A program made the position numbers and the translations under genes. Positions 24,560 through 33,827 of a stretch of DNA of 35,281 nucleotides are shown here, in pieces. Below the pieces are notes generated by a model that was given only the letters and a program-made list of their open reading frames with translations, searched no databases and was not told the DNA's origin. Position 1 is the first letter of the stretch; every line of letters begins with the position of its first letter. The stretch spans positions 1 to 35,281 of the forward strand of contig JAMOSG010000033.1 in NCBI GenBank assembly GCA_027063225.1, given 5' to 3'. Source of the stretch: Helicobacteraceae bacterium. GTDB taxonomy: Bacteria; Campylobacterota; Campylobacteria; Campylobacterales; Sulfurimonadaceae.

Positions 24560-24822
24560 GGAAATAACTTATAAATATCTTTTCTATGTAAAAAGCGAAT
24601 AACTTCTATAGTATCCCCTTCATAACTAAAACCTAATCGATAATCATTTATTTTTAAACAATAGTAAATAGTATGCCCTTTCATCTTTTTTATATTATGA
24701 AACTCACTTAAATCTTGTGCTTTCTCAAACTCTTCTAAAATATTTTTTAATTTTTTTGCAATAAGTTTATTATCTAGTTTTTTAATATCTTTTAAAAAAC
24801 TCTTTTCAAAATAAATTTGCAT
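24556..24822 (-). CDS. RelE/ParE-superfamily toxin
   Basis: This 88-residue protein fits the RelE/ParE toxin fold: N-terminal IYFEKSFLKDIKKLDN, two helices with many lysines, then a beta-sheet with KGHTIYYCLKINDYRLGF (48-65) and the C-terminal VIRFLHRKDIYKLFP. The conserved Arg in YRLGF and the terminal HRKDIY are typical for the RelE branch, which cuts mRNA at the ribosome. Its start shares one base with the antitoxin stop (TAATG), the standard antitoxin-first order. The stop overlaps recD2. ParE-type gyrase inhibition cannot be excluded from sequence alone. Confidence 0.85.
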   Translation of the reverse strand: MQIYFEKSFLKDIKKLDNKLIAKKLKNILEEFEKAQDLSEFHNIKKMKGHTIYYCLKINDYRLGFSYEGDTIEVIRFLHRKDIYKLFP

Positions 24823-25025
24823 TAAATAGTGTCCAAAATATCAAAAACCTCTTTTTTAGAGACAAACTCTTTTTTATGTTGCTCTTTTGTTAGTTGTAAA
24901 AATCTTTTCTCTTCTAAATCTTCCACAACAAGATTATAAATATACTTTGATAACTCTTTTGAAGTTTTAAACTCTTTTTGTAATCTTTCTTCTAATGCAG
25001 GATTGTCAATCTGTAACGATAACAT
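24822..25025 (-). CDS. Antitoxin partner of the RelE-like toxin
   Basis: A 67-residue antitoxin candidate. It begins MLSLQIDNPALEERLQKEF, a beta strand followed by helices as in small ribbon-helix-helix or similar antitoxins, and ends in a charged region likely to wrap the toxin. ATG at 25025 is chosen because AAGGAG lies at ideal spacing. A longer version starting at 25103 would add a non-homologous, hydrophobic 26-residue stretch. It directly precedes the toxin. The pair would normally repress its own promoter, located in the 25026-25090 gap, where no clear operator was identified. Confidence 0.8.
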   Translation of the reverse strand: MLSLQIDNPALEERLQKEFKTSKELSKYIYNLVVEDLEEKRFLQLTKEQHKKEFVSKKEVFDILDTI

Positions 25026-25091
25026 TGTAACTCCTTGATTTATAAACACTATTGTTATTATATCGCTTTTTAAAAATGAAAGGAAGAAGGA

Positions 25092-25117
25092 AAAAGCCTC
25101 CAAAAAAAGAGGCTTTT
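25092..25117 (-). terminator. Rho-independent terminator of the former amt-glnK operon
   Basis: A perfect 9-bp stem (AAAAGCCTC / GAGGCTTTT, loop of eight) is followed on the minus strand by a T run (GGCTTTTTCC). It lies 35 bases after the glnK remnant stop and just upstream of the toxin-antitoxin genes, so it would end transcription of the decayed amt-glnK locus. Confidence 0.75.
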
Positions 25118-25151
25118 AAAATAGGAAGAAATGAATGTGGAGAAAAAAAGC

Positions 25152-25385
<234 letters not shown>

Positions 25386-25453
25386 AAGAAAATCTCCTTT
25401 TTTTATCTTGCTGGAAGTATAAAGGAAAAAAGAAGAAGCTTCCTTTTCAATTT

Positions 25454-25470
25454 TGTATATAAAATATACA
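25454..25470. promoter_or_regulatory. Palindrome upstream of the amt remnant
   Basis: A perfect 7-bp inverted repeat (TGTATAT / ATATACA, spacer AAA) lies between the dxs stop and the amt remnant, about 70 bases upstream of the old amt start. It could be a leftover operator of the nitrogen-regulated amt promoter, or part of the dxs 3' region. It is very AT-rich, so chance is not excluded. Confidence 0.3.
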
Positions 25471-25490
25471 GGTTTAGATATAATTATTTT

Positions 25491-27314
25491 TTATATTAAT
25501 GATTTAACAACATGAGCTAATTGTTTTGGTAGTAAACCTAAAGATTCTTCTACTGATGTCGTATTTCCATGAGTAATAAACTTATCTTCATACTCAAAAC
25601 TCACTAACTCAATATCATTTATTTTTTCTTTTGCTAAAAACTCTAACAATGCACTACCTACACCACCCATTTTTGCACTATCAGAAAATATAAACCATTT
25701 TTTATGTTTTTTAGCCAACCCTTTTAAAAGTTTTTCATCTAAAGGTTTCACAAAACGAAGATCTAAAAGTGCTACCTCATCTTCTAAATATTCCATTGTT
25801 TTAGCTGCACGCCCTACTCCATTACCATATCCAATAAAAAGAATATTACTCGAAGATTCTACTAACATTTGTGCTTTAGCTAGTTCAAATTCATTTGACT
25901 CTGGAAGAGATATTGTATCTATAAATGCACCACGTGGATAACGGATAGAACATGGATGGTTTAATGCAACAGAAAATTCAAGTGCTTGATGAAAACTTTT
26001 TTCATCGCGTGGTGCAAATAAAACCATATTTGGAATTAAACGTAAAAATGAAATATCAAAAGCACCCTGATGTGTTTCACCATCTTCTCCAACAATTCCA
26101 GCACGATCAAGTGCAAAAACAACAGGTAAATTAAGTAAACAAACATCATGTATAACTTGATCAAATCCACGTTGTAAAAATGTAGAATATATTGTACAAA
26201 ATGGCTTAAATCCCTCTTTTGCTAATGCTCCAGCTGAAGTTACAGCATGCTGTTCTGCAATAGCAACATCCCAAAATCTATCAGGATATTTCTCTAAAAG
26301 TGGACTAAGCCCTGTTCCACTTGGCATAGCAGCAGTTAATCCTACAATTTTCTTATTTTCATCAGCAAGTTTCATTAAAGCTTCTGTATAAATTTGCGTT
26401 GCACTTTTTGAAGAAGATTTTTTTAAAGAAGTTCCATCTTTAATATCAAATGGTCCAACACCATGCCATTTTTCCTCTTTCCCTTCTGCAATTTCATACC
26501 CTTTCCCTTTAAGAGTCTGAGCATGAATAATTACAGGGCGTTTTAAATCTTTTGCTTTTTGAAAAATCTCAATTAAAGATTCTAAATTATGTCCATCAAT
26601 AGGTCCAATATAGTCAATACCCATCTCTTCAAACATAATCCCAGGAGTAATCAGCTTTAAGCCCTCTTCTACTCTTTTAGCAAGATAATTAGCTCCCTCT
26701 CCGAAGTTATTTACAAAACTTTCAGTGTGTTTTTTAAATTTTTGATAAAACTTACCAGCCATTGCAGAACTAAGCATTCTACTTAAAGCCCCTATTGGTT
26801 TTGCAATACTCATCTCGTTATCATTTAAAATGATAACCATAGGATATTTTCTATCTCCTAATTCATTCAAAGCCTCATAAACCATCCCAGCAGTCATAGA
26901 GCCATCACCGATCAATACAACAGGAATACGTTCATCTTGTTCATTTTTTAATGCTATTGCCTTTGCTGCACCAACACCAAGTGAAATTGATGTCGAACTA
27001 TGCCCAGCTACAAAATAATCATCCTCACTCTCTGTTGGTTTTGTATAGCCACTTATTCCACCAAATGTTCTTAAAGTATCAAACTCTTCCCATCTATCTG
27101 TTAATAGTTTATGTGCATATGATTGATGACTAACATCAAATATAAACGGATCTTTTTTAGAATCAAATACTTTATGCATTGCTACAATAATCTCAGTAGC
27201 ACCAAGAGTAGAACTTAAATGCCCTCCATTTTTACTAACAACTTTCAAAATTCTACCACGAATCTCTTGACAAAGTTGTTCTAACTCTCGAATTGATCTA
27301 TTTTTTATATCCAT
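25491..27314 (-). CDS. dxs: 1-deoxy-D-xylulose-5-phosphate synthase
   Basis: A 607-residue thiamine-diphosphate enzyme that joins pyruvate and glyceraldehyde-3-phosphate to make DXP, the first step of the MEP isoprenoid pathway and a source for thiamine and pyridoxal. HLSSTLG (32-38) marks the family start, GDGSMTAG (136-143) and NDNEMS (164-169) the thiamine diphosphate/Mg site, and AIAEQHAVT the catalytic glutamate region. Length is close to the usual 610-630. It is the last gene of the lysA-to-dxs operon, three bases after fliH. The same fliH-dxs neighbourhood is known in Campylobacter and Helicobacter. Confidence 0.97.
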   Translation of the reverse strand: MDIKNRSIRELEQLCQEIRGRILKVVSKNGGHLSSTLGATEIIVAMHKVFDSKKDPFIFDVSHQSYAHKLLTDRWEEFDTLRTFGGISGYTKPTESEDDYFVAGHSSTSISLGVGAAKAIALKNEQDERIPVVLIGDGSMTAGMVYEALNELGDRKYPMVIILNDNEMSIAKPIGALSRMLSSAMAGKFYQKFKKHTESFVNNFGEGANYLAKRVEEGLKLITPGIMFEEMGIDYIGPIDGHNLESLIEIFQKAKDLKRPVIIHAQTLKGKGYEIAEGKEEKWHGVGPFDIKDGTSLKKSSSKSATQIYTEALMKLADENKKIVGLTAAMPSGTGLSPLLEKYPDRFWDVAIAEQHAVTSAGALAKEGFKPFCTIYSTFLQRGFDQVIHDVCLLNLPVVFALDRAGIVGEDGETHQGAFDISFLRLIPNMVLFAPRDEKSFHQALEFSVALNHPCSIRYPRGAFIDTISLPESNEFELAKAQMLVESSSNILFIGYGNGVGRAAKTMEYLEDEVALLDLRFVKPLDEKLLKGLAKKHKKWFIFSDSAKMGGVGSALLEFLAKEKINDIELVSFEYEDKFITHGNTTSVEESLGLLPKQLAHVVKSLI

Positions 27315-27317
27315 TTT

Positions 27318-28103
27318 TTACTCACTTAATACAACTTTTTTTACTTTTTCAAATCTTTTTGAAATTTGAGCATCTATATTTCCAGAATCACTCATAGCAA
27401 TTACTCCACCTTCTAAAACAGCAGTATCTGCTTGTAACTCAACTTTTTCTAAATCTGCTAACTTTTGGGTAAGATAATTGTAATCTTTTGGATTTACATG
27501 TAAAACAATTTTTGTAGCTTCTTGTAATTCAGAAATAAGTTCTCTAGCTAAAGACAAAGTAATCTCCTTTGCATTGCTAGAAACTTCAATATTTATAACC
27601 TCTTTTACAATATCTAATGCTGCAACTACTAATTCATTTTCTATTCTTTCTAAAGAAGTAGAAAACACTTTTGCTTGCTGATCCATTTTAGCAATGGAAT
27701 GAGAAAATTGCTCAATAGAATTATGAAATTGATTTTCTAGAGAATTTTTACACTCAGATATACCTTTTTCATAGCCTTCTTTAAATGCTAAATCTTTAGC
27801 ATTTTGTAACTCCATAGAATATTCAGCATCTCTAGCTTCTATTTTTGATTGTAATTTCATAAAATTTGCTGACATCTCTTCTGTTTTTTTTATAAGAGAC
27901 TCAATTAAAGAATCCTTAGTATCAGAAGGTAAATCACTTGCATCAATAGTTCTTTGCTTTATTTGAACATCTTGTATTGAATTCTCTTTCTTCCCATTTG
28001 TTTTAGAATTATTATGTGATTCATCATCTGTAGATAAAACCTTAAAATGGTACTGGTCAACATTGTGTTCCAATGTCACATCATTTGAAATTATAACCGC
28101 CAT
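27318..28103 (-). CDS. fliH: Flagellar assembly protein FliH
   Basis: This 261-residue protein is the peripheral stalk-like regulator of the flagellar export ATPase FliI. The middle is a long charged helix (about 75-160) that includes the glycine-spaced segment AFKEGYEKGISE. The C-terminal domain (about 165-261) has the FliH/HrpE-like VHVNPKDYNYL region. The N-terminal 75 residues are divergent and low complexity, as is common for FliH. Identity is supported by position between fliG and dxs, as in other Campylobacterota. Thirteen bases separate it from fliG. Confidence 0.9.
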   Translation of the reverse strand: MAVIISNDVTLEHNVDQYHFKVLSTDDESHNNSKTNGKKENSIQDVQIKQRTIDASDLPSDTKDSLIESLIKKTEEMSANFMKLQSKIEARDAEYSMELQNAKDLAFKEGYEKGISECKNSLENQFHNSIEQFSHSIAKMDQQAKVFSTSLERIENELVVAALDIVKEVINIEVSSNAKEITLSLARELISELQEATKIVLHVNPKDYNYLTQKLADLEKVELQADTAVLEGGVIAMSDSGNIDAQISKRFEKVKKVVLSE

Positions 28104-28116
28104 AGACTATATTCCA

Positions 28117-29145
28117 TTATTCAATCATCTCCTCAGTTGAACCCATCTGAATAGTTCCTGCTTCAGCTAAACTGTTAACAACTTCAACAATTTTTCTTTG
28201 TGCAACTTCAACATCTTTAACTTTAACAGCACCAAGGAACTGCATCTCCTCTTCAAATGCTTCACGCGCACGTTCACTCATAGCAGAGAAGAATTTCTCT
28301 TTTAACTCTTCTGGTGAAGATTTTAATGCTAACATTAAATCTGCTTTATCAACAGCTTTTAAAATTTCAATAATCGCATTTTTATCAAGCGTTGTAATAT
28401 CCTCAAACGTAAACATCATCTCTTTAATAGTTGTTGCTAACTCTTCATCTACTTGTTCAATATTAGCAAGAGTTGTTTTAGAACTTTTCGAACCAAGACG
28501 ATTAAATATATCTGCAACAGCACGTGCTCCACCAACTTCAACTTTATAAGAAGCAAGAGATTCAAGTTTTGACTCAAGAACTGCAGAAACTCTTTTAATA
28601 ACACTAGGAGAGATATCTCCTAGTTTTGCCATACGCATAGCAACTTCACTTCTAAGTTCATCAGAGAAGTATTGTAAAGTATCTGCTGCTTCAGAAGCTT
28701 CCATATGAGCTAAAATAAGTGCAATAGTTTGTGGATGTTCATGCATAATAAAATCAGCCAATTGTTGAGGCTTAATCTTAGAAAGATATGCAAAGTTTTG
28801 TGTATTTTGCATACTGCGAGAAAGTTTATCTAAAACTTTTTTAGCTTCTTCTTGTCCCAATGTTCTATAAAGAAGTTCACGTGCATATTCCATACCACCA
28901 CTCGTAATATATTGGCCAGATTGAAAAATAGCATAAAATTCTTCTAAAATAGCCGTAGCTATAGCTTTATCTACTGTTCTACCACTAGCAATATATTTTG
29001 AAACCTCTGTAATTGCTTCAATATTCATATTGGCAAAAATTTGTGCAGTAGTATCCTCACCTAACTGTAAAAGTAAAATAGCAATGCGTTCTGCCAAACC
29101 CATTTCATCTAAAGTAGCCTGTTGTGTTGGTGTTAAATTATCCAT
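28117..29145 (-). CDS. fliG: Flagellar motor switch protein FliG
   Basis: A 342-residue rotor protein linking the MS-ring (FliF) to FliM/FliN and carrying the torque-generating charges that meet the stator. The N-terminal domain starts LDEMGLAERIAILLLQLGED, the middle domain has the EHPQTIALILAHM motif that binds FliM, and the C-terminal domain holds FTFEDI and LALKSSPEELKEKFFSAMSERA with the charged ridge. Length is normal for the family. It starts three bases after the fliF stop. Confidence 0.97.
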   Translation of the reverse strand: MDNLTPTQQATLDEMGLAERIAILLLQLGEDTTAQIFANMNIEAITEVSKYIASGRTVDKAIATAILEEFYAIFQSGQYITSGGMEYARELLYRTLGQEEAKKVLDKLSRSMQNTQNFAYLSKIKPQQLADFIMHEHPQTIALILAHMEASEAADTLQYFSDELRSEVAMRMAKLGDISPSVIKRVSAVLESKLESLASYKVEVGGARAVADIFNRLGSKSSKTTLANIEQVDEELATTIKEMMFTFEDITTLDKNAIIEILKAVDKADLMLALKSSPEELKEKFFSAMSERAREAFEEEMQFLGAVKVKDVEVAQRKIVEVVNSLAEAGTIQMGSTEEMIE

Positions 29146-29148
29146 TAA

Positions 29149-30864
29149 CTATTTATCCTTTCCCAATCCATTAGAACCTTCTGCTTCTTCTGCTAATAAT
29201 GCTTGAAGTAAAGAAGCAACCTCCTCAGGCTTCTCTTCTGTCATTGTTCTAACTTTTTCAAGTAAAACTTCATATTTTAATTCACTCTCATTAAAATTAT
29301 TGTTAACACCTAATTGATCTTCCACTTTTTTACGCATAGCTTGTGCACGCTCTACCAAGTCATCATCCTCTTCTTCGTCTAAATCAAGGATTGGTTTTTC
29401 AAAGTCATCATCCTCTTTAGATATTTCTAACATACGTTCTGAAAATGGAATAATCACTTTTTTGTATAAAACAAATAAAAGTATCAAAACAAAAATATAT
29501 TTAAAAACTTCTGAAAATGGTGCAAGATAAGCATTACTAAAAGCTACAACTTTTGCAACACCATCCATTGTTGGATCTTTAGCATCATGTTTAAACTGTA
29601 AATTTTCTACAGAAATTTTATCTCCACGCTTTTCATCTATACCAATAGACTCTCGAACTAAAGATTTTAAGGCTTGTAATTCAGACTGAGAAAGAGGTTG
29701 ATACTCCAATTCATCTGTTTTTTTCCCATCTTTATCTTTTTTGTATTCATACTTTCCATCAACTAATACAGCTGCAGAGATACGTTTAATACGTGCAAAT
29801 TGACTTTTTGTTTTAGAAATTGTTTTTCCAATTTCATAATTTGTTGTCGTGGAACTTTTTTCATATTTTTGCTTTGCTTGTTTTGAACCTAATTCTTTTA
29901 CGGGACCAATATTACTCACAGTTCCAGGAACACCACCAACTTGCTTTGGTGCTAATCCCTCTTTTTTCTCTTCATTAACTTGTTCACTTCTTACAACACT
30001 TTCTGGATCATATTTTTCAGAAGTTGATTCTTGTTGAGAAAAATCATACTCTATTGTAACTTGAGCAACAACTTTTTTTTCACCCCCCACAAAAGGTGCT
30101 ACAACTTCAATAATTTTCTTTTGACGCTTTCTCTCTTCAAGAGATTTATATTTTTGTTGCACAACAGAGAGTTCACCCATTTGCATCATCTCATCACTAT
30201 CACCAAGTGTTTCACCATCACTATTTACAAGGGTAACATTTTCCACTTTCAAATTTGGAACAGATGCTGCAACTAAATTTTTAATACCCTTAATTTGTTT
30301 CAGACTTAATCTTCTACCCTCCACCAATGTGACCATTACAGATGCAGTTGGTAAAGACTGCTTTGCAACAAAAAGAGTCTCTTTTGGCAAAGCTAAGGCT
30401 ACAGTTGCACTTTCTATTGGAGCTAATCCACTAATTGTTCTAGCTAATTCTCCCTCTAAAGCTCTTAAATGCTTAATCTGTTGATCAAAACTAGTAGCCC
30501 CAAATTCTTGTGTATCAAAAAGTTCAAAACCAACACCTCTGTTTTTTGGAATCCCCATAGAAGCAATAGTTATACGCTCTTTATATACAACATTTTTAGG
30601 TACTTTAATAATATTATCCCCAGCTATCTCATAAGGAATTTCATCCTTTTCTAACTGATCTATAACTTTTGCAGCATCTTCTGGTGTTAAGGAGTTAAAA
30701 AGAGCTTCATAACGATTATTTACACCAGATTTAGATGTATAGACAATTAAAAACACTAAAAAAGCGATAATTCCAACAATAGCAAAAGCAATAATCATCT
30801 TTTGCTGTTTAGTCAGCTTATCATAAAGTGTAACTAACTGAGTAAAAAGTACCTTAAAATCCAT
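29149..30864 (-). CDS. fliF: Flagellar MS-ring protein FliF
   Basis: A 571-residue inner-membrane ring protein on which the flagellum is built. The first membrane segment is at about 23-43; a PrgK/YscJ-like ring-building region follows (YEALFNSLTPEDAAKVIDQL onwards, including RALEGELARTI). The second membrane segment is near 445-465 (YIFVLILLFVLY). An acidic cytoplasmic tail (DLDEEEDDDLVE) leads to the FliG-binding C-terminus. Length is typical. It follows hisC by ten bases. Confidence 0.97.
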   Translation of the reverse strand: MDFKVLFTQLVTLYDKLTKQQKMIIAFAIVGIIAFLVFLIVYTSKSGVNNRYEALFNSLTPEDAAKVIDQLEKDEIPYEIAGDNIIKVPKNVVYKERITIASMGIPKNRGVGFELFDTQEFGATSFDQQIKHLRALEGELARTISGLAPIESATVALALPKETLFVAKQSLPTASVMVTLVEGRRLSLKQIKGIKNLVAASVPNLKVENVTLVNSDGETLGDSDEMMQMGELSVVQQKYKSLEERKRQKKIIEVVAPFVGGEKKVVAQVTIEYDFSQQESTSEKYDPESVVRSEQVNEEKKEGLAPKQVGGVPGTVSNIGPVKELGSKQAKQKYEKSSTTTNYEIGKTISKTKSQFARIKRISAAVLVDGKYEYKKDKDGKKTDELEYQPLSQSELQALKSLVRESIGIDEKRGDKISVENLQFKHDAKDPTMDGVAKVVAFSNAYLAPFSEVFKYIFVLILLFVLYKKVIIPFSERMLEISKEDDDFEKPILDLDEEEDDDLVERAQAMRKKVEDQLGVNNNFNESELKYEVLLEKVRTMTEEKPEEVASLLQALLAEEAEGSNGLGKDK

Positions 30865-30874
30865 CTATATCCAA

Positions 30875-31969
30875 CTACGAAAGAAGAGGTTTTATAAGTT
30901 CAAAAAAACGACTATTTTGTTTTGGTGTACCAACTGTTATACGAATAGCATTTAAATTATATCCAGCTAAGTCTCTAACAATCATCCCTTTTTTAAGCAA
31001 TGCATCTGCTATTTCTGATGAATTATGTTTTGAAAATAAAAGAGTAATAAAATTAGTATAACTAGAAATTGTTTCTAAGTTATACTCTTTTGCAAACTCT
31101 TCATAACGAACCATCTCTTCAAAATTCTTCTTAATACTCTCTTGTACAAATTCCTCATCTTCCAGAGCAACACTTGCAGCTTCTAAAGAGAGAGTTGTAA
31201 TATTAAATGGTGGACGAAGCTTATAAAGTTCCTCAATAATATTTTTTTGTGCAATTCCATATCCAACACGCATACCACCAAGACCATAAGCTTTTGAAAA
31301 TGTTCCTAAATAGATCACATTATCAAATTGTTTAACAAGCCCTTTTGGCTCTAATGCTTTTGTTTTATCTTTTACTTTTGCATATTCCATATATGCACCA
31401 TCAACAACAACTAATGTATCATTATCTATTTTTTCTACAAATTCAATTAAACTTTGAGCATCAATAGCATCACCAGTTGGATTATTTGGTGTACATAGAA
31501 AAATAATTGAAGGTTTCTCTTGTGTATAAAGCTCATAAAACTCTTCTAAATCATGTTCACGTGAAGCTGTTTTAATAACTTTAGCACCAACATGTTTTGC
31601 ATAAATATCATACATTGCAAATGTAACACTATTTGTTAAAATTTTTGTTTGCTCATTCGCTTTTGCGTGAATAATAAATTCAATAACCTGATCACTCCCG
31701 CTACCAATAATAATATTTTCTTCTTGAACCAAAAATCTTTTTGCAAGTCCACTTTTGAGTTTTATCATTGAATCATCAGGGTAAAGTGCCATATTTGCAA
31801 CTATATCTTTAACAGCTTCTTGAACCTTTGGTGAAACACCATAAGGGTTTTCATTTGATGCAAGTTTAACAATATCTTTTGGCTCAATCCCAAATTCACG
31901 AACAACAAGCTCTATTGGCTTTCCCGCCTCATAAGTTTTTATAGATTCTAAATGTTTATTAAATTTCAA
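30875..31969 (-). CDS. hisC: Histidinol-phosphate aminotransferase
   Basis: A 364-residue fold-type I PLP enzyme that transaminates imidazole-acetol phosphate in histidine biosynthesis. It often also acts on aromatic amino acids, fitting its place after pheA. Motifs: SNENPYG (38-44), [10 protein letters not shown] (89-98), PNNPTG (161-166), and [16 protein letters not shown] with PLP lysine K226. The start is TTG at 31969, overlapping the pheA TGA (TTGA), behind AAGGGGAG. The in-frame ATG at 31999 would add ten residues inside pheA and has no such binding site. The family normally begins with a short peptide like this. Confidence 0.93.
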   Translation of the reverse strand: MKFNKHLESIKTYEAGKPIELVVREFGIEPKDIVKLASNENPYGVSPKVQEAVKDIVANMALYPDDSMIKLKSGLAKRFLVQEENIIIGSGSDQVIEFIIHAKANEQTKILTNSVTFAMYDIYAKHVGAKVIKTASREHDLEEFYELYTQEKPSIIFLCTPNNPTGDAIDAQSLIEFVEKIDNDTLVVVDGAYMEYAKVKDKTKALEPKGLVKQFDNVIYLGTFSKAYGLGGMRVGYGIAQKNIIEELYKLRPPFNITTLSLEAASVALEDEEFVQESIKKNFEEMVRYEEFAKEYNLETISSYTNFITLLFSKHNSSEIADALLKKGMIVRDLAGYNLNAIRITVGTPKQNSRFFELIKPLLS

Positions 31970-33048
31970 TTTTCTCCCCTTACATAACTTCCAAGCCACG
32001 TTACTTCATCTGTATGTTTTGCAATAACCTCTTGAAGATTCTCATCATCAATATGGCCATATAAATCTATATAAAACCAATATCCAAATCCATTTTTATC
32101 ACGAGATGGACGTGATTCAATTTTTGAAAGATTAATCTTAGCATTATCAAAATCTTGTAAAAAATGTACTAATGAACCAGGTTTTTGTGCATCTTTTAAA
32201 CGTACAAGTAAAGATGTTTTATCATGTCCACTTTGAGTATTTTTAAAATCACTTAACACTACAAAACGTGTTGTATTATCCTCTGCATCTTCTACATTAT
32301 CAAACATAACAGGAAGGTTGTAAAGCTTTGCTGCAATATGGGAACAAATAGCAGCAGAATTTAGTTCTTGTGAAGCTAAAATAGCCGCTTTTGCAGTTGA
32401 TTCTACAGGTATATGCTCAACATCTGTCAAAGAATATTCACTTAAGAATTCTCTACATTGCCCAAAACCTTTATCTTTAGAATATATCTTTTTAATATCT
32501 TTTAAAGAAGATTCTTTTGTTGCAAAAGACATCTGAATTGGCATATAGAGTTCTGCTACAATTTTTACATCACTTTTTGCTAATAAATCGAGTGTTTCTC
32601 CAACTATTCCATCTCTTGAATTCTCAATTGGTACTACTGCAAATTTTGCTTGTTTTGATTCAAGTGAGTGAAAAACTGAAGCAATAGATACAAGGGAAAG
32701 ATACTCACTCATAGCACCAAAACGACTCTCTGCTGCTTGATGAGTAAAACTACCCTCAGGTCCAAGATACGCCACCCTTTCTGGTCTTTCTAAATTACGA
32801 GCAACTGCAAATACTTCTAAGAAAATAGCCTCAATTGCACTACGATTGAGTGAACCACCACTTTTTTTTGAAAGTTCTGTTAGTCTATCAATAATAGCTT
32901 TCTCACGCTCAGGTCTATAGATTGGGCTACCATCATTATTTTTAATTTCACCTACACGATGAACAACTTCCATACGCTTATTTAAAAGTGTTAATATCTC
33001 ATCATCTATACTATCTATTGCTATGCGACAGTCTTGTAGTGTTTTCAT
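31966..33048 (-). CDS. pheA: Bifunctional chorismate mutase / prephenate dehydratase
   Basis: A 360-residue P-protein converting chorismate to prephenate and on to phenylpyruvate. The AroQ chorismate mutase helices are at about 1-85 ([28 protein letters not shown]). The dehydratase spans about 95-275 ([22 protein letters not shown], and NTTRFVV with the catalytic Thr-Arg). The ACT regulatory domain is at about 283-360 and contains KIESRPS, the phenylalanine feedback motif. Length is normal. It overlaps the HAD gene stop by four bases and hisC by four bases. Confidence 0.96.
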   Translation of the reverse strand: MKTLQDCRIAIDSIDDEILTLLNKRMEVVHRVGEIKNNDGSPIYRPEREKAIIDRLTELSKKSGGSLNRSAIEAIFLEVFAVARNLERPERVAYLGPEGSFTHQAAESRFGAMSEYLSLVSIASVFHSLESKQAKFAVVPIENSRDGIVGETLDLLAKSDVKIVAELYMPIQMSFATKESSLKDIKKIYSKDKGFGQCREFLSEYSLTDVEHIPVESTAKAAILASQELNSAAICSHIAAKLYNLPVMFDNVEDAEDNTTRFVVLSDFKNTQSGHDKTSLLVRLKDAQKPGSLVHFLQDFDNAKINLSKIESRPSRDKNGFGYWFYIDLYGHIDDENLQEVIAKHTDEVTWLGSYVRGEN

Positions 33049-33821
33049 AATCTCTCCAATATCTCTTGCATATCTTTATAGATAGCATCAGGTTTTTTAC
33101 TCTCTTCTAACAAAGGAACTATCTCTTGTGCAGTTTTATATTTTCCACTTGTTACAAAATAAGTTTGCATACCCATCTCTTTAGCTCCACCTAAATCACC
33201 TTTTACATCATCACTAATCATTATAATATCATTAAAGGTTATCTCACTATCTTGTTGCTGTATTCGTCTAAGTGCTTCATTATAAAAGGCTATGCTAGGT
33301 TTACCAACAACATCATACTTAGAGGAAGTAGCAAACTCTAAAAGTTTTAAAATTGCACCCACACCTGGATAGCGTTTATTGTTTTTTGCGTAAATACTTG
33401 TTTCATGCATTCCAACAAGTTTTGCACCTGCTAAAATGAAATCTATCATTTGAGCATATTCTTCAGCATTAAAGTCCTCTTTAATAGCTACAAGAACTGT
33501 TTTTGGATTTTCAAAATCAAACTTGTAACCCATATTTTGCAGAGTATCTAAAAAAAGTTCTGCTCCATAAGCAGCTACTCCTTCTTTATCTACTTTACTC
33601 TCTAAAAGCATTAATGGATCTAAATAATGTTCAAATGAAAAATCAAATCCTATATCTTGCAAATAAGTATAGAACTCTTTTGAAGCTTTTTTTGTATTAT
33701 TAGTTACAATCATGTAGGGGATTTTTTGATTATTTAAATAATCAATAAACTCCCTACTTCCATTAATTGGTGATTTATCCGTATCACTAATAAGTGTTCC
33801 TTGCACATCTATAAAATACAT
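33045..33821 (-). CDS. HAD-IIA (NagD-like) family hydrolase
   Basis: This 258-residue protein resembles NagD-type sugar or nucleotide phosphatases. Motif I is FIDVQGTL: the nucleophile D5 is present but the second Asp of the DxD motif (the acid/base) is replaced by Q7. Motif II is VTNNTKKASKEF (39-50). Lysine in VVGKPSIAFY and ISDDVKGDLGGAKEMGM are motifs III and IV. The cap between is of the alpha/beta C2 type. It sits between lysA and pheA as in C. jejuni. The Gln change may lower or alter phosphatase activity; substrate unknown. Confidence 0.85.
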   Translation of the reverse strand: MYFIDVQGTLISDTDKSPINGSREFIDYLNNQKIPYMIVTNNTKKASKEFYTYLQDIGFDFSFEHYLDPLMLLESKVDKEGVAAYGAELFLDTLQNMGYKFDFENPKTVLVAIKEDFNAEEYAQMIDFILAGAKLVGMHETSIYAKNNKRYPGVGAILKLLEFATSSKYDVVGKPSIAFYNEALRRIQQQDSEITFNDIIMISDDVKGDLGGAKEMGMQTYFVTSGKYKTAQEIVPLLEESKKPDAIYKDMQEILERL

Positions 33822-33827
33822 TAATTT

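Noticed and set aside
25026..25103. Longer antitoxin starting at 25103
   Set aside because: The 26 added residues are hydrophobic and unlike antitoxins; the ATG at 25025 has an ideal AAGGAG.
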